Assembly: GCA_003116855.1 (NCBI GenBank)
Contig: BEWT01000013.1
Location: forward strand, 1-64,000
Length of the DNA: 64,000 bases
Source of the DNA: Desulfurococcaceae archaeon AG1
GTDB lineage: Archaea; Thermoproteota; Thermoprotei_A; Sulfolobales; AG1
Direction of reading: 5' to 3'
Part shown: in pieces, positions 35,725-44,652 of the stretch
How the letters are laid out: every line of letters starts with the position of its first letter
How positions within the stretch are numbered: position 1 is the stretch's first letter
Position numbers and translations under genes: made by a program
Notes under the pieces: model-generated
What the model was told of the DNA's origin: nothing
Database searches by the model: none
What the model saw: only the letters and a program-made list of their open reading frames with translations

Positions 35725-36324
35725 TTATCTCTGAGGCGTCGCTAGATAGCTCCCTATAATAATACCTGGGATTAGCTCAAAATATGCGACAAGTCTTTCA
35801 ACTCCCCCAGGACCGAGTCCAAGATCGATTCTTGTTATAAAGAGTACCAGAAAAACTATTGCCAGAAACCCCATTGTTGGAGCGATTATCCTGGTATAGC
35901 CTTTGAGGATTCTATAGCTTGCTATGGGTGCTGCAGCTCCAAAGATGAATGTTATGGCTGCGAAAAGAGTGTGGAGCGCGCCGAATGTCTCGTCAAAGAT
36001 ACCTACACCGATGGATCCTATCCCGGTTATGAACAAGAAGATAGAGAGGTAAGGATCACCACCACCCCTCCTAAACATTACAGAGGATAGAATCGCCATT
36101 ATTCCCAGCAGAATTACAGAGATAGTGAATATGGTCGATGATGGTTGGAACACCACACATGCGTGAGCCCTGCAGGTAGCACCTAGATCGCTGATATAGT
36201 TCTGCGAAATGCTATAACCAGGATATAGCGAGCTAGCCACAATGAGAAATATGAGGAACTGGGAGCATCCGAGGATTAGGAAGAGTCCTGCGAGGTTTAA
36301 GAACCTAGGATCTCTTTGAACCAT
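35725..36324 (-). CDS. DUF998-type membrane protein
   Basis: 199 residues with about six membrane segments. The start LNLAGLFLILGCSQFLIFLI followed by YSISQNYISDLGATCRAHAC is the DUF998 hallmark (xxNxISDLG). Two cysteines in the first outer loop (CRAHAC) could form a disulfide. Function unknown in the family. It is upstream on the same strand as nothing close: the CPBP gene starts 53 bases to the right. Confidence 0.75.
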   Translation of the reverse strand: MVQRDPRFLNLAGLFLILGCSQFLIFLIVASSLYPGYSISQNYISDLGATCRAHACVVFQPSSTIFTISVILLGIMAILSSVMFRRGGGDPYLSIFLFITGIGSIGVGIFDETFGALHTLFAAITFIFGAAAPIASYRILKGYTRIIAPTMGFLAIVFLVLFITRIDLGLGPGGVERLVAYFELIPGIIIGSYLATPQR

Positions 36325-36376
36325 ACTAACCCACCTATAAAAATTAAGCTAATATGATAAAAACCTACCCATAGGA

Positions 36377-37042
36377 TCATAACACACCAAGCCAGCCTAA
36401 CACGCTCGATGCTGGTGCATATACTACTATCAGCTCCAGCCATACTACATGGACTATGGTAGAGCCCAAAACACCCTGTCTCGCTGCTACAAAGCCTGTT
36501 ACTATGCCAACGAAGAAAGCCCCTGCTATTAGGGGTGGATTGAGGGTTGGTATGTGGACTAGAGTGTAGTATAGGGATGAGAGGAGCATAGCTATAGAAC
36601 TCTTAATTCCCAGGATCTCTGCTACAATGTAGCTTTGTATAAAGCCTCTCCAGAAGATCTCCTCCATAAGGCCTATAATAGCTAAATATAACGGTAACAG
36701 ATCTTTGTAACCCCCTATAGAGCTCTCGATAGAAGTATAAACCATATCCACATAAGGCCATAACCCCATGAGGATCGAGACATACCCGCCAGCTATGAAT
36801 ATAAAATATAGAACCACAGTCGCTATCATCGATAGGATCACTGTCGAAGATATCCCGCCACTCAGCAAGATCCTCCGAAAATCGCTCCTCCTAGATATTA
36901 TTAGTATAGAAGCAACCCCCATGATGAACGTCGATATAGCCATCGATACTATGAACCTTTCTCTAAACACTATGAATGATAATGGGAAGAAAAAGAGAGG
37001 CATAGCAACTACTGCTAGATCTATTGCTCTATATCCAGGCAT
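36377..37042 (-). CDS. CPBP family intramembrane metalloprotease
   Basis: 221 residues, about seven to eight membrane segments. The CPBP (Abi/Rce1-like) motifs are visible: GLMEEIFWRGFIQSYI (EExxxR), LVHIPTLNPPLIAGAFFVGI (histidine motif) and IVHVVWLELI (second histidine). Such enzymes cleave within the membrane or after prenylated cysteines; bacterial relatives serve bacteriocin immunity. ATG lies one base after the stop of the S9 peptidase (TAG-G-ATG), so the two are in one operon. Confidence 0.83.
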   Translation of the reverse strand: MPGYRAIDLAVVAMPLFFFPLSFIVFRERFIVSMAISTFIMGVASILIISRRSDFRRILLSGGISSTVILSMIATVVLYFIFIAGGYVSILMGLWPYVDMVYTSIESSIGGYKDLLPLYLAIIGLMEEIFWRGFIQSYIVAEILGIKSSIAMLLSSLYYTLVHIPTLNPPLIAGAFFVGIVTGFVAARQGVLGSTIVHVVWLELIVVYAPASSVLGWLGVL

Positions 37043-37043
37043 C

Positions 37044-38948
37044 CTAGGAACCCTTCTTCCCAGCCTCCCCTCCTCCCTGGCTAGTTAGCCCTAGCTTCTC
37101 TTTGATCCATGATAGTTTGATCTCAAGCCTCTTCCTCCTATGTCTGGGCTCTGCAGAAATGCTATGCCCATGACTACCCTTTGTGAAGATAACTAATCTC
37201 GACTCCTTCTCAGCCGATAGCATTGCTACGTGCATTGAGAGCGACTGGTCTATAAAGCATCTATAATCCTCCATGCTGTGTATAAGCAGGAGGGGAGTCT
37301 TAACCCTCGATACGTGGAATGCAGGGCTCTTCCTAACATACTCCTCCAGGTTATCGATAGGAGTCCCCCCGATCTGATCCGGATCGAACCAGAAGCCTAT
37401 ATCAGAAGCCCAGTAATCGGCTATCCAGTCAGCTATACCGTTCTCACTAACAGCAGCTGCAAACCTATCTGTCTTTGTTATTATCACGTTCGTCATATAG
37501 CCTCCATAGCTTATCCCAGTCACAGCCATTCTCTTATCATCAACGGGGTATTTGTTTAGGATCATGTCTAAGAAACCCATGATCTGCTCGTAATCCTTCT
37601 CACCATACATACCCCTTATATCGGCAAACTCCTCAGAGTAACCATTACTCCCCCTCGGGTTACAGAAAGCCACTATAAAACCTTCGGAAGCCATAAGCTG
37701 CATCTCTGGGTTGAAGTGATAGCCATACATACCCTTGGGCCCGCCATGTATGTAGAGGATCAGTGGTTTCTTACCATCGCCCTCGGGAACCAAAACCCAC
37801 CCATCTATCCTCTCCCCGTTGACCTCGACGGGCTCGTATATCGGGGTATAGAGCTTTACCTCTTTGGAAAGCCACTCATTAACCCTAGAGATCTTCCTTA
37901 TAGAACCTTGGCTAATCATATAAACCTCGGGAGGTTCTGATGGCGAGGCATAGATATAGGCAGCCTTATCGCCCTTCGAGTTGGCTGAATATACAACCCC
38001 GTCTCTCCTAACAATATCCCTCAGGGAGCCGCGATCCACGATGGAGAGCACTGTTCTTCCAGAGTCTGAATATATGATCGATGGGCTACCCATATAGTCG
38101 CCGGCTATCATCTCGATATTCCTGTCAAGAAGCCCGCAGGTTATGCATGTAGGGCTGGAACCATCTATTCTCCAGAGCCTGTAGTGGCTAGCAATCCCTA
38201 TGCTCCTCTGATGTGCCAGCATATAGATCTCACCGTCTATACAGGAGATCTGCGATACAGTGTAGCCCCTAACAATATCCTCCACACCGCCTCCCGGCTT
38301 AAGCCTTCTAACAATATGGTGGAGGGGTTTTCTCCAATCCTCCCTTGTATAATAGTAGATTCCATCTTTACAGACTGAGAAACCCTGAACCCCGTTTGGC
38401 TCATCAGTAATTTTAGAAACCCTCCCGGAATCGATGTCGACCAAGTGGATCTGTTGTGAGATGTGCGAGACAAACCCTCTTCCATCAAACCATACTGGAA
38501 TCCTATCACTAATTATATAATCACCATCGGGATCATATAACTGGGCTCTTGGAACACTGGCCAGAACCACTAACGTGTTCTCATCAAGCCACTCAAGATC
38601 TGCAACACCATCTTTAAACCACGCAACCCTCCTAGCCTCACCCCTCAAGCCCCATACAAAGACGCCAGCCCCTTTATCCTCTTTCCCAGCACCCCTCCTG
38701 CTTATAAAGGCGAGCTTTGCTGATGATGGAGACCATCTGGGTGAGGAGTCGCTTTCACCAGCTAGGTAGAACTCTTCGTCAGTATGGGTTAAGATCCTTA
38801 TCTCAGAGACATATTTATTTTTATCAACATCTGTCATGCTCACTATATACGCTAGATCTCCTTTTCCGGAAAGCCTAACATCAATGATCCTCGAGATCCT
38901 TATCACATCATCTATACCTAGCTTTCTCAACCATAGACCCCCACGCAT
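37044..38948 (-). CDS. S9 family serine peptidase (acylaminoacyl-peptidase-like)
   Basis: 634 residues from ATG 38948; upstream in-frame starts to 39041 would add an unrelated 31-residue leader that overlaps the M50 gene. The N-terminal part is a beta-propeller (LVVLASVPRAQLYD, GFSVCKDGIYYYTREDW). The C-terminal alpha/beta-hydrolase has LYIHGGPKGMYGYHFNP (oxyanion hole), the nucleophile elbow AVTGISYGGYMTN, aspartate in LLLIHSMEDYRC and histidine in FTKGSHGHSIS. It cleaves small peptides or removes acylated N-terminal residues in the cytoplasm. It is cotranscribed with the CPBP gene downstream, and an M50 protease lies upstream. Confidence 0.88.
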   Translation of the reverse strand: MRGGLWLRKLGIDDVIRISRIIDVRLSGKGDLAYIVSMTDVDKNKYVSEIRILTHTDEEFYLAGESDSSPRWSPSSAKLAFISRRGAGKEDKGAGVFVWGLRGEARRVAWFKDGVADLEWLDENTLVVLASVPRAQLYDPDGDYIISDRIPVWFDGRGFVSHISQQIHLVDIDSGRVSKITDEPNGVQGFSVCKDGIYYYTREDWRKPLHHIVRRLKPGGGVEDIVRGYTVSQISCIDGEIYMLAHQRSIGIASHYRLWRIDGSSPTCITCGLLDRNIEMIAGDYMGSPSIIYSDSGRTVLSIVDRGSLRDIVRRDGVVYSANSKGDKAAYIYASPSEPPEVYMISQGSIRKISRVNEWLSKEVKLYTPIYEPVEVNGERIDGWVLVPEGDGKKPLILYIHGGPKGMYGYHFNPEMQLMASEGFIVAFCNPRGSNGYSEEFADIRGMYGEKDYEQIMGFLDMILNKYPVDDKRMAVTGISYGGYMTNVIITKTDRFAAAVSENGIADWIADYWASDIGFWFDPDQIGGTPIDNLEEYVRKSPAFHVSRVKTPLLLIHSMEDYRCFIDQSLSMHVAMLSAEKESRLVIFTKGSHGHSISAEPRHRRKRLEIKLSWIKEKLGLTSQGGGEAGKKGS

Positions 38949-39009
38949 TATGATAAGAAATCCAATATAAGTGATGGGCAGATGTTGATAACACGTATAG
39001 TAAGAGATC

Positions 39010-40206
39010 TCAGGATAGGATGTTGATTGTAGATAGTGCAAAGATAATTATAAAGCCAACCGTAGTTAATATCTGTAAAGGTCTTGAGAGCTTTCTTGGA
39101 AGTACTGTATCAAGGAACTTACCACCATCCGTTATGAAGAGCGGGGCAGCATTTATTATTGCAAGGCTTAGGCCTATTATAGCTGTCCACAAGAAGATCT
39201 TTATGGCTTCCTCGAGAATGTATAGCCTAGCATAGCCGTGTTCGTTAACAGTTACAAGGGCTCCCATGGATAGGCCGAATACCAGGGGTACAACGCTTAG
39301 ATAGATCCCTAGCCTTGTTGTGTTAGAGGGTTTATAGATCGTTGACGAGTATTTAGTCCCATTGGGGTATATACCCTCTATCTCTATATATACACTCTTA
39401 TCAGAAACTATGTGCTCCCTGAATCTGAGAAAATCGTCAAGACTACCGATCCTCGTGTTATTTATACTAAGTATAAGGAGCCCGGGAGAGATACCGCTCC
39501 TCTCAGCAAGAGACCCTTCCTCGACACCCTCTATAATCACGCCCTGAGAGACACCAATAGCGGGGGCTGCATACACAATACCCAGCACTGCTCCTGAGGC
39601 TATAGCAAAAATAACCATGTTCATCAAAACACCTCCAGCCAAGATCCTTCCTGCTACGAGCCCCCCGCTCTTTAATGCATCCTCTTCCTCTAGCTCGACA
39701 AAGGCTACTGGGAAGAAGAGCAGGAGTCCTGCGCCATAGCTTTTAAGCCTCTTATTCTCCGCCTTAGCAGCGATCGCATGGCCTAGTTCGTGGATGGTTA
39801 CATTGATCCCTATTGCTATTAATAGATATATAATATCCCATCCAGTGATCGTTAACCCCGGTATTATTGGAACCAAAGGAGAAGCAGGCGGTTCGCCCCC
39901 AGATGAGGCTACCCTGATATATTTAGCCACAAAATCTATACCAACAATATAGACAAATATGTAGAAGAGTATCATAGAGACAACCATTACAGGAATCCCT
40001 AGTGTAAAAAACGCCCTAGCACTCCTAGACCCTATAAACCTATCGAGGGTACTAACACCACTTTTCCTCTTTATCAGAAAACCCAGAGGAAATGGCTCTA
40101 TACCTATTCTAGCCAGGAGATCCTTTATCCTCGGCGACGAACTCGCTAGGAAGTATAATACTACCTCGACAAGAAGTATAAAGGCTATGAGCTGGAGCGG
40201 GTTCAC
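39010..40206 (-). CDS. M50 family site-2-protease-like zinc metalloprotease with PDZ domain
   Basis: 398 residues, multi-spanning. The zinc site HELGH is in NVTIHELGHAIAAKAENKRL. The third ligand is in NAAPLFITDGGKFLDTVLP. A PDZ domain lies between (GVIIEGVEEGSLAERSGISP, GLLILSINNTRIGSLDDFLR). Members cut membrane anchors of transcription factors or signal peptides. GTG start. It is upstream of an S9 and a CPBP gene on the same strand, giving a run of three proteolytic genes. Confidence 0.88.
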   Translation of the reverse strand: MNPLQLIAFILLVEVVLYFLASSSPRIKDLLARIGIEPFPLGFLIKRKSGVSTLDRFIGSRSARAFFTLGIPVMVVSMILFYIFVYIVGIDFVAKYIRVASSGGEPPASPLVPIIPGLTITGWDIIYLLIAIGINVTIHELGHAIAAKAENKRLKSYGAGLLLFFPVAFVELEEEDALKSGGLVAGRILAGGVLMNMVIFAIASGAVLGIVYAAPAIGVSQGVIIEGVEEGSLAERSGISPGLLILSINNTRIGSLDDFLRFREHIVSDKSVYIEIEGIYPNGTKYSSTIYKPSNTTRLGIYLSVVPLVFGLSMGALVTVNEHGYARLYILEEAIKIFLWTAIIGLSLAIINAAPLFITDGGKFLDTVLPRKLSRPLQILTTVGFIIIFALSTINILS

Positions 40207-40378
40207 AGCGCTTGCCCTATAGACATATAATTAGAAGCTAAAAACGTTACAGTCAACATCAACGCAAGAATCATATCCTATAGAGCTTTAAGAGCTTTAC
40301 TGGTAATGGTTGCCCCACGTCAATCAACCTAGACTACCCTCGAAAACACTGGAGGGCTTCTTAGACAAATACTGACGA

Positions 40379-40410
40379 GACCACCTTGTAAGTTACGCTA
40401 CAAGGTAGTC
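40379..40410. repeat. 12-bp inverted repeat, one mismatch
   Basis: GACCACCTTGTA and TACAAGGTAGTC flank an eight-base loop; eight pairs next to the loop are perfect and one mismatch interrupts the outer four. Position relative to the FAU-1 gene (ends at 40683, minus strand) is too far for a typical terminator. Confidence 0.5.
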
Positions 40411-40420
40411 TAACACTTGT

Positions 40421-40457
40421 TCTTGCCTTTGATAGTTATGCCTCCATTAAGGCAAGA
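40421..40457. repeat. 9-bp perfect inverted repeat
   Basis: TCTTGCCTT and AAGGCAAGA separated by 19 bases. It lies ten bases beyond the previous inverted repeat, so the two could be one structured element. Confidence 0.45.
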
Positions 40458-40682
40458 TTACAATATATAGTAGCTGGAAACATTGAAACCTTTACACAGG
40501 AAACTCTGGCTTGGCTTTCTAGCATGTCTAGATCTAGAAATGATCACTCTTCTCCACGAAATAATACTCTCAGAGTAAGCTGATGTTCCATCTGACAGTT
40601 TTTACATTAACACACTATCACAGCATCAGCAGGTAGAGAAAAATGATAACATCACACACCTATCCTGCCCTGAGGATCTCTG

Positions 40683-42200
40683 CTAGCCAGTAGGCCTTAT
40701 TATCGATACCAGCTCTCTAAATCTCTCGTTAAACACATCCATGCTTTCTTCATCACGACCGCTTGTTACATATTCTCCAGATCTTGAGAGTATGGACCAG
40801 AGATCGCTGTATAGATTCTTCACCCTCTCTAGTTCTCTTCTAGCCCTACCACATGCTCCCGTTTCATTTCCTCCGCATAGGCGTTCAAATCTCTCCTGAT
40901 CAACGATCTTTAGTTCGCTGTGGACTATGGAGGCGTCCAGCTCTAGATCTAGGTAGGATATCTTGATCATCCCGTCATATATTACAGCAGGTTTTGTGTT
41001 TATATTGATATAAACTCCCTTGAGCTCTGAGTTATATCTATAATAGGCATGGATTGTTAACCAGCTATTCTCACCGATTATGGTGAGGGCCCTATCATCC
41101 TTCTCTTTCTGGATCCCCAGGCCATCATATACCCCAGAGCCTGTTATGCTTCTCACCACTCCTAGCCATAGCCCGTCTTCCAGGTTTAGGTATGTTTTAA
41201 GCCTACCCTTTCCAAGAATCCTTGGTTTCTCGAAGGGCCTGTTATGGATTATGAGGATCTCGGCTCCGCTTGATAGCCTCTCAACAAGATGCCTCCTAAG
41301 CCCGTTCAATATAGAGTTGGGAGGAGCTCCTGAAGCTGCTATGCTGTCTAGAAGATCGGCAGTATCTGGGCTATCTGAGAAAGCTTTTATCACGTGGTGC
41401 ATTGGCGCGGTAGGGGTTACAAGAGATCTTACCCTATCTAGCTCGCCCATATCTTCTGGGGAGAGGTGGATGAAGGCTATCTTCTCACCCACATATAGTG
41501 GTTCTATACTCGCTGCAGAGCTAGCCTTGGTAGAGACTTCTGTTAATGTTCTCTTTAAAGCATCAAGCTCTTCCAAGAGTTCTTTTAGCGACGCTCTTGA
41601 AGCCGAGCTTCTCCAGGAAACCCCCAGCCCTTGTTTTAAAATCATGTCAGATATGCCCCTAAGCTCGAGGATAACATCGGGATCCCTTATATGCTCTGAG
41701 ATCTTCTCAACAGGCTTGTCGAGAAGGATCATATATCTACCGACGATATATATGCCTCTATCTATTAGAGGCGTTCCATCCCCTCTATATCCGATTATAG
41801 TGGCAACCAGATCCTCGCCCTTATAGCAGGTCCTATCCTTGAGATAGCCATGAACACCTAGGGGTGTTTCTACATAGCATCCACCCATATCCTGGGAGGA
41901 AACCCTAGCCCTGAAAACCATATATAATGGTAAGGGGCCTCGGTAGAGGGATGTTTTTACAACACTCGATATAGCCTTGAAAGCCTCCTCAACAGCGCCC
42001 GGAACCCCTATTATTACTAAAAGGCTCTTATTATCATCGCTATTCTTTACAGTAACATCTACGGGTCCCTCTGACTCTGTGTTAAGCCTCTTAGAGAGCT
42101 TCTCACTAATATCTCCTGGTTTAAACCCATAATCGATCAGAATCTTTGATATCGCTGTAGCATAGATCCCCCTAACCCTGAAGCCATAGGGCTGCTCCAT
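40683..42200 (-). CDS. FAU-1-like RNase E/G-type RNA-binding protein
   Basis: 505 residues. The N-terminus VRGIYATAISKILIDYGFKP starts an RNase E/G-like (S1-type) domain; further on ARVSSQDMGGCYVETPLGVHG fits the embedded S1-like strand set. The C-terminal 130 residues carry a DUF402 domain: GIQKEKDDRALTIIGENSWL, RYNSELKGVYININTKPAVIYDG and ISYLDLELDASIV. FAU-1 binds and cleaves AU-rich RNA in Pyrococcus and matures 5S rRNA precursors in related archaea. It lies nine bases after UPF0147, in an operon. Assignment is by domain pattern; exact enzymatic activity is inferred. Confidence 0.8.
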   Translation of the reverse strand: MEQPYGFRVRGIYATAISKILIDYGFKPGDISEKLSKRLNTESEGPVDVTVKNSDDNKSLLVIIGVPGAVEEAFKAISSVVKTSLYRGPLPLYMVFRARVSSQDMGGCYVETPLGVHGYLKDRTCYKGEDLVATIIGYRGDGTPLIDRGIYIVGRYMILLDKPVEKISEHIRDPDVILELRGISDMILKQGLGVSWRSSASRASLKELLEELDALKRTLTEVSTKASSAASIEPLYVGEKIAFIHLSPEDMGELDRVRSLVTPTAPMHHVIKAFSDSPDTADLLDSIAASGAPPNSILNGLRRHLVERLSSGAEILIIHNRPFEKPRILGKGRLKTYLNLEDGLWLGVVRSITGSGVYDGLGIQKEKDDRALTIIGENSWLTIHAYYRYNSELKGVYININTKPAVIYDGMIKISYLDLELDASIVHSELKIVDQERFERLCGGNETGACGRARRELERVKNLYSDLWSILSRSGEYVTSGRDEESMDVFNERFRELVSIIRPTG

Positions 42201-42209
42201 AGCTATCCC

Positions 42210-42494
42210 TTAATCCTTAACAGTCTCAAGCCTTGTCGCTATCTGCCATAGAAGGTTCCTTGCATGGGTTGGCATGTTGGGGTCTTGGCTAACCTCGTCT
42301 AGGATGCTAACAGCGTTCGCAGCCCTCACACCTGGTGTGAGGCTCTGCTCCTGGAGGATCTTTATAGCCTGTATAGCTGCCCTCCTAATATTTCTGGGAA
42401 CCTGGGAGTCGTTAACAATACCCATTAGGAGGACCAGGGCTTCTTTAATCTTAGCCTCGTTCTGAGCCTTCTTCTGAGCCTCGATGCTACTCAT
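42210..42494 (-). CDS. UPF0147 family protein
   Basis: 94 residues from ATG 42494, which has GGGGGTGGTG directly upstream; the longer reading to 42566 is not needed. Helical repeat-like sequence: [40 protein letters not shown] and [15 protein letters not shown], the UPF0147 pattern found across archaea. Function unknown; it is typically near translation or RNA-processing genes, and here precedes FAU-1. Confidence 0.85.
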   Translation of the reverse strand: MSSIEAQKKAQNEAKIKEALVLLMGIVNDSQVPRNIRRAAIQAIKILQEQSLTPGVRAANAVSILDEVSQDPNMPTHARNLLWQIATRLETVKD

Positions 42495-42553
42495 AACACC
42501 ACCCCCAGATCTTCTCTCTATATCATCTATACAATAGAGCAGTTTTATTTTTA

Positions 42554-43087
42554 ATGCCTCCCACATACCAAGGATTGGGGATCACATACTCAATGAATGC
42601 CGGAGAGACTATAAGCTGTTCCGGAAACCCGCCCGAGGATCTTTTAAACGAGATCTATGGGGTCGAGCTCACATGCTTCAAAGACCCATACCCACCGAGA
42701 CTCCTCCTATACTATGTAAGACTAGCACCAGATCTATTCATAGTATGCAGATCAGGTGAAAAGATCGTGGGATATGCGATAGGAGTTATAGAGAACTATG
42801 GGAGAACAGGCCATATAGTCTCCATATGTGTCCACAAAGACCATAGGAGAAAAGGTGTTGGGAGGATCTTGATGGAGACTCTTGAGAAGCTATTCATAGA
42901 AAAAGGAGCCATTGAGGCAAAACTCGAGGTGAGGGTGAGCAACGAGCCAGCAATAAGCCTCTATAGATCCATGGGCTACACCATAGCAAACATATATCAC
43001 AGCTATTACAGCGACGGTGAAGATGCATATATAATGATCAAGAGCCTCTCAAAAACCCGAAATGTTAGCCCACGATATATTTCATAA
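42554..43087 (+). CDS. N-acetyltransferase (GNAT, RimI/Ard1-like)
   Basis: 177 residues from ATG 42554 or 164 from ATG 42593. The acetyl-CoA-binding motif [17 protein letters not shown] follows [11 protein letters not shown], and [20 protein letters not shown] completes the fold. The archaeal Ard1-type enzyme acetylates N-terminal Ser/Ala/Thr of many proteins, and [10 protein letters not shown] near the N-terminus is typical of it. Divergent from UPF0147 with about 60 bases between ATGs. AT-rich TTTTATTTTTAAT there can serve both promoters. Confidence 0.87.
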   Translation: MPPTYQGLGITYSMNAGETISCSGNPPEDLLNEIYGVELTCFKDPYPPRLLLYYVRLAPDLFIVCRSGEKIVGYAIGVIENYGRTGHIVSICVHKDHRRKGVGRILMETLEKLFIEKGAIEAKLEVRVSNEPAISLYRSMGYTIANIYHSYYSDGEDAYIMIKSLSKTRNVSPRYIS

Positions 43088-43306
43088 AGACCCTGAGCAG
43101 CGGGGTAGAAACAGGATGCCATGGTTTTTCCACAGCAGCGAGCCCGGAGGAAACCTATGAGGAGGAGTTGTTGGTTTGGGTCACCCTGAACTGGTGAAGC
43201 CAGTTATAAGGATCCAAATGATGGAAGTCCTATGCCTATGAAACCTAAGCCCTATGCTATGGTTCTAGATCGTCTGGTTCTCTTCTGTTTTTCTCCAGGT
43301 TTTTAA
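43085..43306 (+). other. Relic resembling a crenarchaeal TnpB tail (possible omega-RNA)
   Basis: A GC-rich gap between the N-acetyltransferase and the DegT aminotransferase. Forward frames read GVETGCHGFSTAASPEE and GGVVGLGHPELVKPV, then another frame DPNDGSPMPMKPKP. Such GC-rich, Pro/Gly-rich segments are common at the ends of archaeal TnpB genes. No RuvC motif precedes them. They may be the 3' end of a lost insertion element or a surviving RNA. The frames are broken, so it is not a gene. Recognition is by impression only. Confidence 0.3.
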
Positions 43307-43309
43307 GCC

Positions 43310-44410
43310 CTAGATCTTTGATAAAAGGTCTATTATATAGTTTATATCGTCTTCTTCTAGTGCTGGGTGTATGGGGAGGCTTAGGATCCTTTGGGAGGCT
43401 TTGTAGGAGTTGGGGCAACAGTCTTTATAACCAAGCTTTCTGTATAGTGGTTGCATGTGTATTGGTAAGGGATAGTGAACCGCTGTCTCGACACCGTGTT
43501 CTCTGAGGTATGATGCTAGCTCGTCTCTAGACACTGGGGCGTCGTCCTCTAGCATTACTACGTATTGGTGATATACATGCCTAGCCCACGGCTTCTCTAT
43601 AGGCGGTCTAAGCCATCCAAGCTTCTTTATACCCTGGGTCATTTTCTCAGCATTCCTCCTCCTGATCTCGTTAAGCCTATCAAGCTTCTCAAGCTGCGAG
43701 ATCCCGAGGGCTGCTTGGATAGATGTCATCCTATAGTTACCCCCAAGCTCTATATGGATATACTTAGCCTCCTGACCATGGTTTCTCAGAAGCTCAACCC
43801 TTCTCGCAAGGTCATCGCTATTCGTTGTAACCATACCCCCCTCGCCTGTTGTCATGTTCTTTGTAGCATAGAAACTGAAAGCCCCCAGATCTCCGAGGGA
43901 TCCACACTTCATACCCTTATACAGAGCACCGTGGGCTTGGGCAGCATCTTCTATAACGAAAACACCATGATCTCTGGCGATCCTTACTATCGGATCCATA
44001 TCGGCTGGATGCCCATAGAGATGCACAGGGATCACAGCCCTAGTCCTCCTCGAGATCGAATCCTCAACGCAGGAGGGATCCAGAGAGAAAATCTCAAGAT
44101 CTATATCGCAAAGCACAGGCTTAGCACCAAGCATCAAGACAGTATTAGCTGTAGCAATAAATGTGAAACTAGGCACGATAACCTCATCACCAGGCTTAAC
44201 CCCAATAGCTCTGAGGGAAAGCTCTAAAGCAACAGTACCGTTGGTCACTGCAAGAGCCCTCTTAACACCAATGTATTTAGCAAACCTGGTCTCGAACTCC
44301 TCTACAAGGGGGCCGTGGACGAGCCAGCCGCTTCTCAGTGCCTTGACAACCATCTCAACGTCATTCTCATCTATATGGGGCACGGATATCCTTATGCTCC
44401 TCTTATTCAT
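43310..44410 (-). CDS. DegT/DnrJ/EryC1-type sugar aminotransferase
   Basis: 366 residues. PLP-binding lysine K184 in GAFSFYATKNMTTGEGGM; start PHIDENDVEMVVKALRSGW and VTNGTVALELSLRAIGVKPG are typical. These enzymes transaminate keto-sugar nucleotides for surface glycans or glycoprotein decoration. No other sugar-nucleotide gene is adjacent, so the substrate is unknown. Family certain. Confidence 0.9.
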   Translation of the reverse strand: MNKRSIRISVPHIDENDVEMVVKALRSGWLVHGPLVEEFETRFAKYIGVKRALAVTNGTVALELSLRAIGVKPGDEVIVPSFTFIATANTVLMLGAKPVLCDIDLEIFSLDPSCVEDSISRRTRAVIPVHLYGHPADMDPIVRIARDHGVFVIEDAAQAHGALYKGMKCGSLGDLGAFSFYATKNMTTGEGGMVTTNSDDLARRVELLRNHGQEAKYIHIELGGNYRMTSIQAALGISQLEKLDRLNEIRRRNAEKMTQGIKKLGWLRPPIEKPWARHVYHQYVVMLEDDAPVSRDELASYLREHGVETAVHYPLPIHMQPLYRKLGYKDCCPNSYKASQRILSLPIHPALEEDDINYIIDLLSKI

Positions 44411-44652
44411 GGTTCTCCAAGAGCATTACCTATGGTCTATATATAAGACGAGTCTATGTTTCCAAAAAAGTAACGCATGCCGAAACGTGTAGTAGTCTAG
44501 ACTAGGGATGAGATCTGTAAGATCTAATTTAATAGCGATCTATAAGCTTTTGATCCATAACCCCTACCAATACTCTAGAATACAAACCGGGTATGGGAGA
44601 TAGCAGAATGCCTTGAACTTTTTACCCCCCAGAGCTCATTCTAGGTGGGCTT

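Larger units (their letters stand above)
40207..40682. other. 476-nt spacer rich in inverted repeats
   Basis: No coding frame stands out. It holds at least three inverted-repeat pairs (listed separately at 40379-40410 and 40421-40457, plus TAGACTACC at 40330-40338 matching GGTAGTCTA at 40404-40412). The two pairings that use GGTAGTC are mutually exclusive. Confidence 0.4.
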
